Shown one piece after another: positions 8,053-17,100 of a stretch of DNA of 64,000 nt. Position numbers and translations under genes: made by a program. Source of the stretch: JAJAZB01 sp964244295 (GTDB lineage Bacteria; Bacteroidota; Bacteroidia; Cytophagales; Spirosomataceae); contig CAXTIG010000007.1 of the NCBI GenBank assembly GCA_964244295.1, forward strand, positions 1 to 64,000, written 5' to 3'. The notes below the pieces were generated by a model. It saw only the letters and a program-made list of their open reading frames with translations, was not told where the DNA came from and did not search any database. Each line of letters opens with the position of its first letter. Position 1 is the first letter of the stretch.

Positions 8053-8849
8053 ACCTCGAAAATCTTTGCCAATCCGCCTTAGCCCTGACGAAAGAAGTCG
8101 GCGCGTTTCAACGCCTGGAAGTGGCCCGCTTCGACCGCACCGTGACCGAATTCAAAGGCGCACCCAACAACCTGGTTTCTTTCGTGGATAAAGAATCGGA
8201 GAAAATCCTGGTGAAGGGCCTGGGCCAACTCCTGCCCACAGCGGGTTTTATCACCGAGGAAGGCACGGTGGAGCAATCGAAGAATCAGGAATTCACCTGG
8301 GTCATTGACCCGCTCGACGGCACCACCAACTTCATGCACGGCTACGCCTACTTCACCATCAGCGTGGGTTTGCTGCAACACGGCGTGCCGGTGCTGGGCA
8401 TCATCTACGACCCCAGCCACGACGAGGCGTTTTATGGCTGGCAACACGGCGGGGCCTGGTGCAACGGGCAGCGGATGCACTGCTCGGCGGTGACGGCCCT
8501 CGGCGAGAGTCTGCTCACCTGCGGCTTTCCCTACAAACCGGGCACGCAGCGGCAGGCTTACCTCGATTTACTCGTCGAAATCATGGAAACCACCCACGGC
8601 TTCCGGCGGCTCGGCTCGGCGGCCATCGACCTGGCCTACGTGGCGCGGGGCTGGTTCGAGGGCTTTTTCGAGTACCAGCTCAACTCCTGGGACATGGCCG
8701 CCGGGGTGCTGCTCATCCGCGAAGCGGGCGGCACGGTGACCGATTTCGAGGGCGGCGAAACTTTCCTCTTCGGCGGCAACGTCATCGGCGCGGCGGCGGG
8801 AATGCACGAAGAATTGCGGACACTCGTGGCAAAACACATGGGCGGCTGA
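8049..8849 (+). CDS. Inositol monophosphatase family protein
   Basis: A 266-residue Mg-dependent, Li-sensitive-type sugar phosphatase. The metal site is intact: EE at 70-71, WVIDPLDGTTNF around 84-95 with the DPLDGT motif, and the second motif SWDMAAGVLLIREAGG near residue 215. It would hydrolyse inositol-1-phosphate or a related phosphate such as 3'-phosphoadenosine 5'-phosphate; the exact substrate cannot be chosen by eye. Its ATG overlaps the stop of the DUF4105 gene by 4 bp, indicating coupling. Confidence 0.9.
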   Translation: MNLENLCQSALALTKEVGAFQRLEVARFDRTVTEFKGAPNNLVSFVDKESEKILVKGLGQLLPTAGFITEEGTVEQSKNQEFTWVIDPLDGTTNFMHGYAYFTISVGLLQHGVPVLGIIYDPSHDEAFYGWQHGGAWCNGQRMHCSAVTALGESLLTCGFPYKPGTQRQAYLDLLVEIMETTHGFRRLGSAAIDLAYVARGWFEGFFEYQLNSWDMAAGVLLIREAGGTVTDFEGGETFLFGGNVIGAAAGMHEELRTLVAKHMGG

Positions 8850-8895
8850 ACTTTGCTTTCTTTCAAAAACGTTGGCTCGGAAAACGCCCGATTCC

Positions 8896-9066
8896 ATGCT
8901 CGAAACCCTGCTCATCGCCCTGCTTTTTCTCGGTGCCCTGGCTTACCTCGGCAACGGCGTGCGGAAGGCCTTCAGCCGCAGGCAGGCAGCGGGTTGCGCC
9001 AAAGGCTGTGGCACCTGCGCGGCAGCGGAAGCCACGGCAGCAAAATCAACCTCCTTACGGCAGTAA
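8896..9066 (+). CDS. FeoB-associated Cys-rich membrane protein
   Basis: A 56-residue protein with one N-terminal transmembrane helix (LETLLIALLFLGALAYLG) and a cysteine cluster CAKGCGTC at about 36-43. This is the architecture of the small proteins that usually sit behind the ferrous-iron permease FeoB. No feoB is nearby here, so the role is inferred only from shape. An alternative start at 8872 would add eight polar residues; 8896 places the helix at the N-terminus. Confidence 0.7.
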   Translation: MLETLLIALLFLGALAYLGNGVRKAFSRRQAAGCAKGCGTCAAAEATAAKSTSLRQ

Positions 9067-9080
9067 AAAACTCCGGTGGG

Positions 9081-9479
9081 ATTTTACTTCAGGAACTGAA
9101 ACTCATCGCCCGTGGCAGGCTAGATGACGCCCAGGCACTCCTAAATCAAAACCGGTATGATGGGGCCGTTTATCTTTGCGGGTATGCGGTGGAACTGGGT
9201 TTGAAATACCGAATTTGCCGAACATTGAAATGGACTGCTTTTCCTTTGACAAACGGCGAGTTCAGGACGAAGAACAGTTTGAAAACGCATGAAGTGAACG
9301 ATTTGCTCCAGTTCTCGGGCAAAGAAACTTTGGTTCGAACTACGTACCTTGCTGAGTGGTCAATCGTTGAACGGTGGAATTCCGAGTCGCGTTACAATTC
9401 GATTGGCACCATTACCCAAGCGCAGGCACGTGAAATGATTCAGTCGTCAGAAACCTTGCTCCGCGTGCTGTTAAAATAA
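9081..9479 (+). CDS. HEPN domain protein, start codon missing
   Basis: About 130 residues of an alpha-helical HEPN domain: YDGAVYLCGYAVELGLKYRI, then KTHEVNDLL, then SRYNSIG. The order and spacing match the HEPN protein at 38727 (shared GYAxE, KTHxxxxL and RYN). The reading frame has no ATG, GTG or TTG between 8853 and the homologous region, and the TTG at 8853 would add about 75 nonsense residues that overlap the upstream gene. The gene therefore either uses ATT at 9081 or has lost its first half-dozen codons. The partner gene starts 5 bp after its stop. The typical Rx4-6H RNase motif is not evident. Confidence 0.6.
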   Translation: MLLQELKLIARGRLDDAQALLNQNRYDGAVYLCGYAVELGLKYRICRTLKWTAFPLTNGEFRTKNSLKTHEVNDLLQFSGKETLVRTTYLAEWSIVERWNSESRYNSIGTITQAQAREMIQSSETLLRVLLK

Positions 9480-9484
9480 CCCAT

Positions 9485-9853
9485 ATGGACTCGCTCATCC
9501 AAAAACTTCAAGCCGTTCGCCTGGAAATTGCCGCTGAATTTGGCAGGCTTGATTTCTTCGCCCTCTTTCAGCGCGCCGACACTGAAAAGTGGGATGTTTT
9601 GGTAGCGGCGTCTTGGTTTGAGAACGAAACGGCTGGTCTTCGACTCATCGCCAAAAAATTACAGGACCGCCTTACTACGGGTGAATTGCTTCAACTGGCA
9701 CGCGTCGTTGTACTCGATGATTCATCCCGCTCATACCGGCAATTTGTCGAAACCCACCAAGCAGAGGGTACCGTAATTCAACTCCACAACGAAACTATTT
9801 TTGGGCAGGACGTACGTAACGCCTACGTGTTGGCCTCTGGGAGTTTTGTTTGA
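9485..9853 (+). CDS. Unknown partner of HEPN protein
   Basis: A 122-residue protein I do not recognise. It opens MDSLIQKLQAVRLEIAAEF and contains the hydrophobic strand WDVLVAASWF. It lies 5 bp after the HEPN gene, the position normally held by a minimal nucleotidyltransferase (MNT) antitoxin. However, the GSxxRG and DxD motifs of MNT proteins are absent. The protein beside the second HEPN gene (39171) has the same size, also begins MDS and has a comparable early strand FILLVSMP. Whether the two partners are homologous is inference. A hairpin terminator follows at 9875. Confidence 0.6.
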   Translation: MDSLIQKLQAVRLEIAAEFGRLDFFALFQRADTEKWDVLVAASWFENETAGLRLIAKKLQDRLTTGELLQLARVVVLDDSSRSYRQFVETHQAEGTVIQLHNETIFGQDVRNAYVLASGSFV

Positions 9854-9874
9854 TTGCCGCCCGCACGTACTTTA

Positions 9875-9899
9875 GCCGACGCCCCCCGTCGGCCTTTTT
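9875..9899 (+). terminator. Terminator abutting the DUF819 start codon
   Basis: GCCGACG/CGTCGGC stem (9875-9881 and 9887-9893) with a C5 loop and CTTTTT, ending directly at the ATG at 9900. It could end the HEPN operon, or act as an attenuator hairpin masking the next start. Confidence 0.65.
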
Positions 9900-11066
9900 A
9901 TGCCCCTTCTCCAACACCCCCTCGCCATCCTGGCCGTGCTGGGCGCGATCATCGCCGCCGCCGAATGGCTCGCTCAACGGCCTTACCTGCGGCACCTGGG
10001 CACGGCCTTCACCGCCATTTTGCTCACCGCGCTGGTAGCCAACCTGGGGTTGATTCCGGCTTCTTCGCCCGCTACGCCGCTGTACGAGGGCATTTTCGGC
10101 TATGTGGCCCCGCTGGCAATTTTTTACCTGATGCTGGGTGTCAACCTGGGTAGTTTGCGGCGGGCCGGTGCGCCGATGCTGTTGTTGTTTCTGCTCGGCA
10201 CGGTTGGCACTCTGGCTGGAATTGTGGTGGGGATGGCCGTGGTTTCGGGAAAAGAAAGCATTGGGCCGCTGTTTTACGCCCTGGGCGGAATGTTTACGGG
10301 CACCTACATCGGCGGCAGCATCAACTTCAACGCCGTGGCGCTGCACTACGGCGTGTCGCAACAGGGAACCCTTTTCGCGGCGGCCACCGCCGCCGACAAC
10401 ATTCTTTCGGCCCTGTGGATCGCCGCCACCATCGCCCTTCCGCAGGTGCTTAACCGGTTTTACCCCCGGAAAAAAGCCCTGGTCCCAGCCCAACTTTCGT
10501 CGGAAACGATGACTGCCGACCCCGACGCCGAAACCCTCAATCCCCGCGATGCGGGTATCCTGATCGGGCTGGGGTTCGCCGCGCTTTTTGTATCGGAAAA
10601 ACTAACGACCTACCTGCCCGGCGTACCGTCGGTGCTGATGCTGACCACGCTGGCCCTCGGACTGGCGCAGGTTCCGGCCATCCACCGCCTGCGGGGCAAC
10701 CGGCTGCTGGGTTTAATTTGCGTGTACCTGTTTCTGGCCGTGGTCGGGGCGTACTGCGACCTCCCGGCCCTGCTCCGCGACGGCCACCTGGCCCTGACCC
10801 TGCTGGCGCTGGTGACGATCCTGGTGCTGGTACACGCCCTGATTACGTTTGGAATCGGGGCCTGGTTGAAACAGGATTGGGACATGCTGGGCATCGCTTC
10901 TCAGGCCAACATCGGCGGCTCGGCTTCGGCCCTGGCCTGCGCCCGCAGCCTCGCCCGCCCCGACCTCGAACTCCCCGCCATCCTCGTGGGCGCGCTGGGC
11001 AACGCCACCGGCACTTACTGGGGCTTGCTCATGGCCGAATGGATGAAAACGTCGGGCTGGTTTTAA
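9900..11066 (+). CDS. DUF819 family membrane permease
   Basis: A 388-residue, highly hydrophobic protein with about eleven transmembrane helices. The glycine-rich segments GGMFTGTYIGGSINFNAVA and ASQANIGGSASALACA are repeated-type motifs typical of DUF819 (YjcL-like) transporters, which have an internally duplicated fold akin to sodium-coupled carriers. The substrate is unknown. ATG at 9900 starts immediately after a hairpin-plus-T-run, so translation initiation may be affected by that structure. It is flanked by unrelated genes. Confidence 0.85.
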   Translation: MPLLQHPLAILAVLGAIIAAAEWLAQRPYLRHLGTAFTAILLTALVANLGLIPASSPATPLYEGIFGYVAPLAIFYLMLGVNLGSLRRAGAPMLLLFLLGTVGTLAGIVVGMAVVSGKESIGPLFYALGGMFTGTYIGGSINFNAVALHYGVSQQGTLFAAATAADNILSALWIAATIALPQVLNRFYPRKKALVPAQLSSETMTADPDAETLNPRDAGILIGLGFAALFVSEKLTTYLPGVPSVLMLTTLALGLAQVPAIHRLRGNRLLGLICVYLFLAVVGAYCDLPALLRDGHLALTLLALVTILVLVHALITFGIGAWLKQDWDMLGIASQANIGGSASALACARSLARPDLELPAILVGALGNATGTYWGLLMAEWMKTSGWF

Positions 11067-11210
11067 GAAAATTTTCGGTGAAGCCCCCTTCAAATCCAGT
11101 TTTTACCCGGAAACACGGGTTCAGGGGCCGGATTGGTGAGTAGAAAACCCCGGTTGCTCAGTTTACCCAAGTGCCTGCATTTCCCAATTAACCTCATTCC
11201 AACCATTGCC

Positions 11211-12530
11211 ATGACCAATCGCCGTGATTTTCTGAAAACTGCCACCTTCGCGGGGGTGGGCAGTCTGTTGCCCGCCTCGTCGTTTGCCTACCGGGGGGCA
11301 CCCAACGAGAAAGTCGTGCTGGGCATCATGGGCGTCAACAGCCGGGGTTTGTACCTGGCCCAGCAGTTCGCCAAATTGCCCAACGCCGAGGTGGCCTACA
11401 TCTGCGACGTGGACGAGGCCGCGATGGCGAAAGCCATTGCCGAAGTCGAAAAACTGACGGGCAAAAAACCCAAGGGCATCAAAGACGTGCGCCAGTTGCT
11501 CGCCGTCAAAGACCTCGACGCCCTGGGGATTGCCGCCCCCGACCACTGGCACGCCCCCGCCGCCATCATGGCCTGCCAGGCGGGCAAGCACGTGTACGTC
11601 GAAAAGCCCTGCGCCCACAACCCCGCCGAGGGTGAAATGCTGGTGGATGCCGCCCAGAAGTACAAGCGGCTCGTGCAAATGGGCAGCCAGCGGCGCTCGT
11701 TCGCCTCGCTGATGGAAGCGATGAAGTCGCTGCGCGAGGGCGTGATTGGCCGGGTGTATTTTGCCAAAGGCTGGTACGTCAACAACCGCAAGCCCATCGG
11801 GGTGGGCAAAGTTACCCCCGTACCCGCCGGGCTGGACTTCGACCTCTGGCAAGGTCCCGCCCCGCGCCGGGAGTTCAAGGACAACCTGATTCATTACAAC
11901 TGGCACTGGTTCTGGCACTGGGGCACCGGCGAAGCGCTCAACAACGGCACCCACGAAATCGACGTGATGCGCTGGGGCCTGGGCGTGGAATACCCGACCA
12001 AAGTCAGTTCGGGCGGCGGGCGCTTCGCCTACAAAGACGACTGGGAAACGCCCGACACCCAGACGATTACCTTTGAATTTCCCAACAACACGGCCATGAC
12101 CTGGGAAGGCCGCAGTTGCAACAATTTTCCCGTGGAAGGGGCCGGACGGGGTACCATTTTTTACGGCGAAAAAGGCTCGATGCTCATCCCCGGCGGGGCC
12201 GACTACAAGATTTTCGACGAGAAAAACAAACTCGTGAAGGATTTCAAAAGCGGCGCGAAGGCCGACGCCACCAACCTCGTCAGCGCCACCGGCGACCAGG
12301 ATTCGGTTCACCTGGCCAACTTCATCGAAGCCGTGCGCGAAAAGGCGAAACTCAACGCGCCCATCATCGAAGGGCATAAATCCACGCTGTTGCCGCAATT
12401 GGGCAACATCGCCCTCCGCACCGGTCGCGCCCTCACCTGCGACCCCAGCAACGGCCACATCCTCGACGACCGCGACGCCATGAAACTCTGGAGCCGCGAG
12501 TACGAAAAAGGCTGGAAGGTGGTGGTGTAA
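11211..12530 (+). CDS. Gfo/Idh/MocA family oxidoreductase, Tat-exported
   Basis: A 439-residue NAD(P)-dependent sugar or cyclitol dehydrogenase. The N-terminus NRRDFLKTATFAGVGS is a Tat-type leader with the twin arginine, so the enzyme is probably exported folded with its cofactor. A Rossmann segment follows (LGIMGVNSRG), then the family hallmark VYVEKPCAHN and the catalytic-type NNGTHEIDVMRWG. The substrate is likely a glycoside or its 3-keto form, by analogy with the many Bacteroidota members. The frame is open to 11133, but the ATG at 11211 begins the Tat motif. A 37-bp perfect hairpin follows the stop. Confidence 0.92.
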   Translation: MTNRRDFLKTATFAGVGSLLPASSFAYRGAPNEKVVLGIMGVNSRGLYLAQQFAKLPNAEVAYICDVDEAAMAKAIAEVEKLTGKKPKGIKDVRQLLAVKDLDALGIAAPDHWHAPAAIMACQAGKHVYVEKPCAHNPAEGEMLVDAAQKYKRLVQMGSQRRSFASLMEAMKSLREGVIGRVYFAKGWYVNNRKPIGVGKVTPVPAGLDFDLWQGPAPRREFKDNLIHYNWHWFWHWGTGEALNNGTHEIDVMRWGLGVEYPTKVSSGGGRFAYKDDWETPDTQTITFEFPNNTAMTWEGRSCNNFPVEGAGRGTIFYGEKGSMLIPGGADYKIFDEKNKLVKDFKSGAKADATNLVSATGDQDSVHLANFIEAVREKAKLNAPIIEGHKSTLLPQLGNIALRTGRALTCDPSNGHILDDRDAMKLWSREYEKGWKVVV

Positions 12531-12535
12531 GGTAC

Positions 12536-12625
12536 AATGATTGAATGCCTGAATGTTGAATGAGTGAATAGCTAGATCGTTCTGTTTTGCTATTCACTCA
12601 TTCAACATTCAGGCATTCAATCATT
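12536..12625. repeat. 37-bp perfect inverted repeat
   Basis: Arms 12536-12572 and 12589-12625 are exact complements over 37 bp, with a 16-nt loop. It sits between convergent genes, overlapping the last codons of the hydrolase. It may terminate both transcripts, but its low GC and length look more like a dispersed palindromic element. Confidence 0.85.
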
Positions 12626-13610
12626 GCTTTCTCAGCGCCAGCGTGGGTTCGGGGACGTTTAGAAAAGTCGCTACTTCGGCTTTCCACTTCGGGGTTTCGT
12701 TTTGGCAAAACGACTGGTGGCCGGAGTTTTCAAAAATCACCAATTTCTTATCCTTCGTGCCGAGGTTGGCAAAAATCGCCTCGGTTTCGGGGCGAAGCAC
12801 GCGCTGGTCCTGCGCCCCCCAGTGGAGCAACACCGGGCAGTGGACGGCTTTGGCGTACTCGGCGGGCTGGTAGCCAAAGCCCCACATTCCCCGTTCGATG
12901 CTTCCCCAGAAAATCAGCACCGGGCTGAGCACGGCGGCGGGCAGGCCCATCGTCCGCAAGCGGCCCTCGACGGCGGCCTGCATCGAACCGAAGGGACACT
13001 CCAGCACCACCCGGCTCGGACGCAGGTCGGGGTACTCGTGCAAGGCGCTCAGGATACTCGCGGCCCCCATCGAAACGCCCCAGAGCACCACGTTGGAACC
13101 ACCCCGGACGGGACCGTCCTGGCGGCGGGCGTAGTCGTAGGCCGCTTTCACATCGCCCGCTTCGCGATAGCCGATGGTGGTGACATTGCCCTCGCTGCCG
13201 CCGTGGGCGCGAAAATCGACGGCCAGCGTGTTGAATCCCAGCGAACGGCAGTACGACTGCTCGGCGAGTACCTTCGATTTGCAGGAAGCGTGGCCGTGAA
13301 ACAGCACCACGGTGCCTTTCGGATTCGGGACCTGGGTGGCCCAGGCTTCGAGCCGCTGGCCGTCGGGATTGGTAAGCCAAACCGTTTGAAACGGTTTCTC
13401 CGGAAATTCCACGTTGGGGCGTTTGCCGAAACGGAACCCGAACAGGGCCTGCTGGATCCGCTCGCTGGTGGGAATGTCTTCCGGCTTCCGGTAGGGCACC
13501 TCGGCGGTTTCGTAAAAATACGTGAAGCGGTAGGCATGAAAGGCCAGTATTCCGTTGAACAGGACGAAAAGTACGAGCAAGACGCGGGCCAGAATTCGGA
13601 GCAGTTTCAT
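12621..13610 (-). CDS. Membrane-anchored alpha/beta hydrolase
   Basis: A 329-residue serine hydrolase with an N-terminal membrane anchor (LARVLLVLFVLFNGILAF). The core shows the oxyanion-side HGHASCKSK, the nucleophile elbow GVSMGA, the acid in HWGAQDQRV and the final His in ENSGHQSF, giving a complete catalytic triad. It resembles bacterial BEM46/lysophospholipase-type hydrolases, with the catalytic domain outside the cytoplasm. The substrate is unknown. The promoter box at 13631 lies 20 bp upstream. Confidence 0.88.
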   Translation of the reverse strand: MKLLRILARVLLVLFVLFNGILAFHAYRFTYFYETAEVPYRKPEDIPTSERIQQALFGFRFGKRPNVEFPEKPFQTVWLTNPDGQRLEAWATQVPNPKGTVVLFHGHASCKSKVLAEQSYCRSLGFNTLAVDFRAHGGSEGNVTTIGYREAGDVKAAYDYARRQDGPVRGGSNVVLWGVSMGAASILSALHEYPDLRPSRVVLECPFGSMQAAVEGRLRTMGLPAAVLSPVLIFWGSIERGMWGFGYQPAEYAKAVHCPVLLHWGAQDQRVLRPETEAIFANLGTKDKKLVIFENSGHQSFCQNETPKWKAEVATFLNVPEPTLALRKQ

Positions 13611-13630
13611 TGAAAAAACGGGGTTTTGGT

Positions 13631-13638
13631 CAAAGATA
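13631..13638 (-). promoter_or_regulatory. -7 box (TATCTTTG) for the hydrolase gene
   Basis: Minus-strand TATCTTTG fits TAnnTTTG and lies 20 bp before the ATG at 13610. No other promoter-like sequence is nearer. Confidence 0.5.
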
Positions 13639-14151
13639 CGCCTAAAGCGTCAGGTGACTCCAGCCCTCAACTCTGCCGTTTAGCACTGACTGATTTTGGT
13701 TAAAAACTGGACGATTCCGTTCAAAAAACGGGGGCAACCGGATGCGTTGAGAGGGAACCGGTAAATAAATTCATCGATCGGATGTTCGTAGACTCCCAAC
13801 TTCTGCTTACTTTTCGTGCCTAAAAATCAAGACGCCCACTTTCTGACTCAGCACGACTGGTTTTCCCCGGCCCCGCCTTCCGGGTAAATTCAGGGTGCGT
13901 GCCCGCTCCATCCCATGCTCCGACCCCGGCCCGATGCCCTGGCTCTGCTTGTGATTCCACCCCGCCGGTTTGTCCACCCCGCGCTTCCTGAACGGCCTTT
14001 TTTGCCGGAAAAATCGCCCGTATTTTTTACCGAACTCCCCTTCCGGGAACGACCCGAACCTGGGTTGGTCCAGCCCCCCTGCTGCCCCGACCAGCCTATC
14101 TGCCCCCATCTGTTAACCAAACTTATTTGACAATCACGCTTCCTTCAACTC
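13639..14151. other. Intergenic region before the giant FN3 gene
   Basis: About 510 bp without a supported gene; the open frames on both strands here are proline/arginine-rich shadows. It presumably holds the promoter of the 12.7-kb gene, but I find no perfect TAnnTTTG box close to its ATG. Confidence 0.5.
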
Positions 14152-17100
14152 ATGAAAACACGATCTACCCTCCTTCTGAACTTACTTTTTCTGCTCGCTG
14201 CTTCCTTCTCCGCCCGCGCGGAACGGATGCCGGTTGTCAACGTGCCGCAGAATGTAGTGGCTACGGCAACGTCCACCACCGAAATTACCTTGACTTGGGC
14301 GGACCCCTCGGGCGGCACCGTGCCTGCGGAGTACGAAATCCAGACCGCCACCGATGAAGGCTTTGCCAGCCCGAATCCCGTCACGCCCAATCCGACTTTC
14401 GGAACGAACTCGAAGGTCATACCAGGCCTGACGGCGAATACCCTGTACTACATCCGAATCAGGGCGAAGAATGGCGCCGATCTCTCCGCCTACGTTTCGG
14501 TGCAGGCCACGACTTTCCCCGGCCCTCCCACGCTGAACGCCCCGACGAACGTCACCAACAACAGCGCCAGCCTCACCTGGAGCGCCCCCGCCGGAACGGG
14601 CACGATCACCAACTACGAACTTCAAACCAACGGCGGAGCCTACGTCGCCATCGGCACGGCCCAGCCCTACGTGGCCTCGCTGAGCGGCAACACGGCGTAC
14701 ACCTTTACCCTCCGGGCGGTCAACGGCGGCACGTCCGCTCCTTCCGCCTCCGTCGGGACTACGACGCTGCCCAACCAGCCGGGCACGATTGGGTTTAGCG
14801 ATATCCAAAACAACAGCATCACGTTGACCTGGGCCGCCGGTGCGGGCGGTGCAAACAGTTACCTTCTTCAAGTCGATGGAGGGGCGGCCATCCCCGTGAC
14901 CTCGCCTTACGTAGCCAGCGGGCTTTCTTCCAACACCGTTCACACCTTTTCGTTGGTGGCCTTCAACGGTCCGAACGGAACCGGCGGGGCTTCCACCCCC
15001 CGAACCGACAGCCAGATTACCCGGCCCGATGCCCCGACGGGCCTGGGGGCCAGTCTTCCCTCCGTCAACAGCCTCAGCCTGGCCTTCACGGCCCCCGGTG
15101 GTAGCGGAACGCTGACCAACTACGAACTCAGTACCAACGGCGGCCCCGGGACGCTGATCAACCAAACCTCCTCGCCGTACCCAGTCGGAAATTTATCGGC
15201 CAACACGGCGTACTCGTTTACGTTGAAGGCGCAGAACGCAGCGGGTCTTTCGGCTGAATCAGTGGCTTCGACCTCGGTCACTACCCGGCCCAATCCACCG
15301 AGTGGCCTGATGGAAAGCAACGTCAACACGGCGGGTATGCAACTCGACTGGACGGCTGCCGTTGGCGGAGCCGACAGCTACACGCTGGCCATTAGCGGGG
15401 CCGGTACGGGTACCGGTACCTTGCCTCCGCTGGGAAACGTGACGACGACCAACGTCACCACTCTTTCGCCCAACGTCAACTACACCTTCACCCTGACGGC
15501 CACCAACGCCTCGGGCGCTTCGTCTGCCATCCAACTTACCCGTGCCACCCGGCCCAACGCCCCCGGCGCACCCACCGTGGGCACCATCGAGCCCAACACC
15601 GTGGCCTTGAGTTGGTCGGCTCCGTCGGGCGATGCCTTGAGCGGGTACAGCCTCTCGACCGACGGCGGAACGACGTTCAACAACATTGGTACCCCTTCTC
15701 AGCCCTACACCGTGGGCGGTCTGAATCCCAACACGTCGTACACCTTCGTGGTGAAGGCCCTCAACACCCAAGGCTTGGAGTCAGCGGCTTCCGGCTCGGC
15801 GACGGCCACCACGCGACCCAACGCACCGGGGACGATTATCTTCAGCGACGTCACCACCTCCACCATCACCCTGACCTGGGCTGCCCCCTCGGGCGGGGCC
15901 GCCAGTTACCAGCTTCAAATCGACGGGGCGGCAGCCATCCCCGTGACCTCGCCTTACCCGGCCAGCGGGCTTTCTTCCAACACCCTCCACACCTTTTCGT
16001 TAGTGGCCTTCAACGGCCCCAACGGCACCGGCGGGGCTTCGACTGCCACCACGGGTAGCCAGATTACCCGGCCCATCGCCCCGGCTACCCTGGCCGCCAG
16101 CGCGCCAGCCACCAACAGCGTCACCCTCAACTGGACGCCCCCCACCGGTGCCGGACCGCTGATGGAGTACCTGCTCTCGACCAACTCGGGGCCGGATGTT
16201 TCCATCGGCCTGCCCAGCCTGCCCTACATTCACGGCGGACTGACCTCCAACACGCCCTACACGTTTTCGTTGAAAGCCAAAAACGCCGCCGGGGAATCCC
16301 TCGCTTCCAACTCCGTCAGCACGGCCACCCTGCCCGACGCACCGGGCAATTTCATGGTCACGGCGGGCAGCATCAACACCACCGACCTGGCGCTGACCTG
16401 GACGGCCCCAACGGGCACCCAACCCCTGACGGGCTACCAACTCGACCGGGCTACCGACGCCGGGTTTACCCAAAACCTGATCCCCATCCCCGTGGCGGGC
16501 ACGCCCCAGACGGTGCCCGTGGCGGGCTTGTCGTCCAACACCCGCTCCTACTTCCGCCTGCGGGCCACCAACGCCACGGGAGCCTCAGCCTACGCCATCA
16601 CCAACGCCCTGACCAAGCCCGACGCCCCCACCACCCTGACGACGAGCAACGTCGACAACAACTCGGCTCTGCTCACGTGGACGGCTCCGGGGGGCAGCGG
16701 GCCGCTGCTGGGCTACCAACTTTCGACCGACGGCGGGACGACCTTCGGCGCGACCCAGGCTATTTCCTCGCCTTACCCCGTGACGGGTCTGGCACCCAAC
16801 ACGGCCTACACCTTCGTGCTCAGGGCCGAAAACGCCACTGGGCTGTCGGTGGCTTCGGCTCCTGCTGCCCAGATTACCACCCTGCCCAACGCACCGGGGA
16901 CGATTATCTTCAGCGACGTCACCACCTCCACCATCACCCTGACCTGGGCTGCCCCCTCGGGCGGGGCCGCCAGTTACCAGCTTCAAATCGACGGGGCGGC
17001 AGCCATCCCCGTGACCTCGCCTTACCCGGCCAGCGGGCTTTCTTCCAACACCCTCCACACCTTTTCGTTAGTGGCCTTCAACGGCCCCAACGGCACCGGC

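Noticed and set aside
9485..9853. MNT-type nucleotidyltransferase antitoxin
   Set aside because: The GSxxRG and DxD motifs needed for that family are not present in either HEPN partner.
13807..14130. Open frames of 71-100 residues on both strands before the FN3 gene
   Set aside because: Composition is Gly/Arg/Pro-rich with no recognisable motif, and the frames overlap each other; typical shadows in GC-rich DNA.
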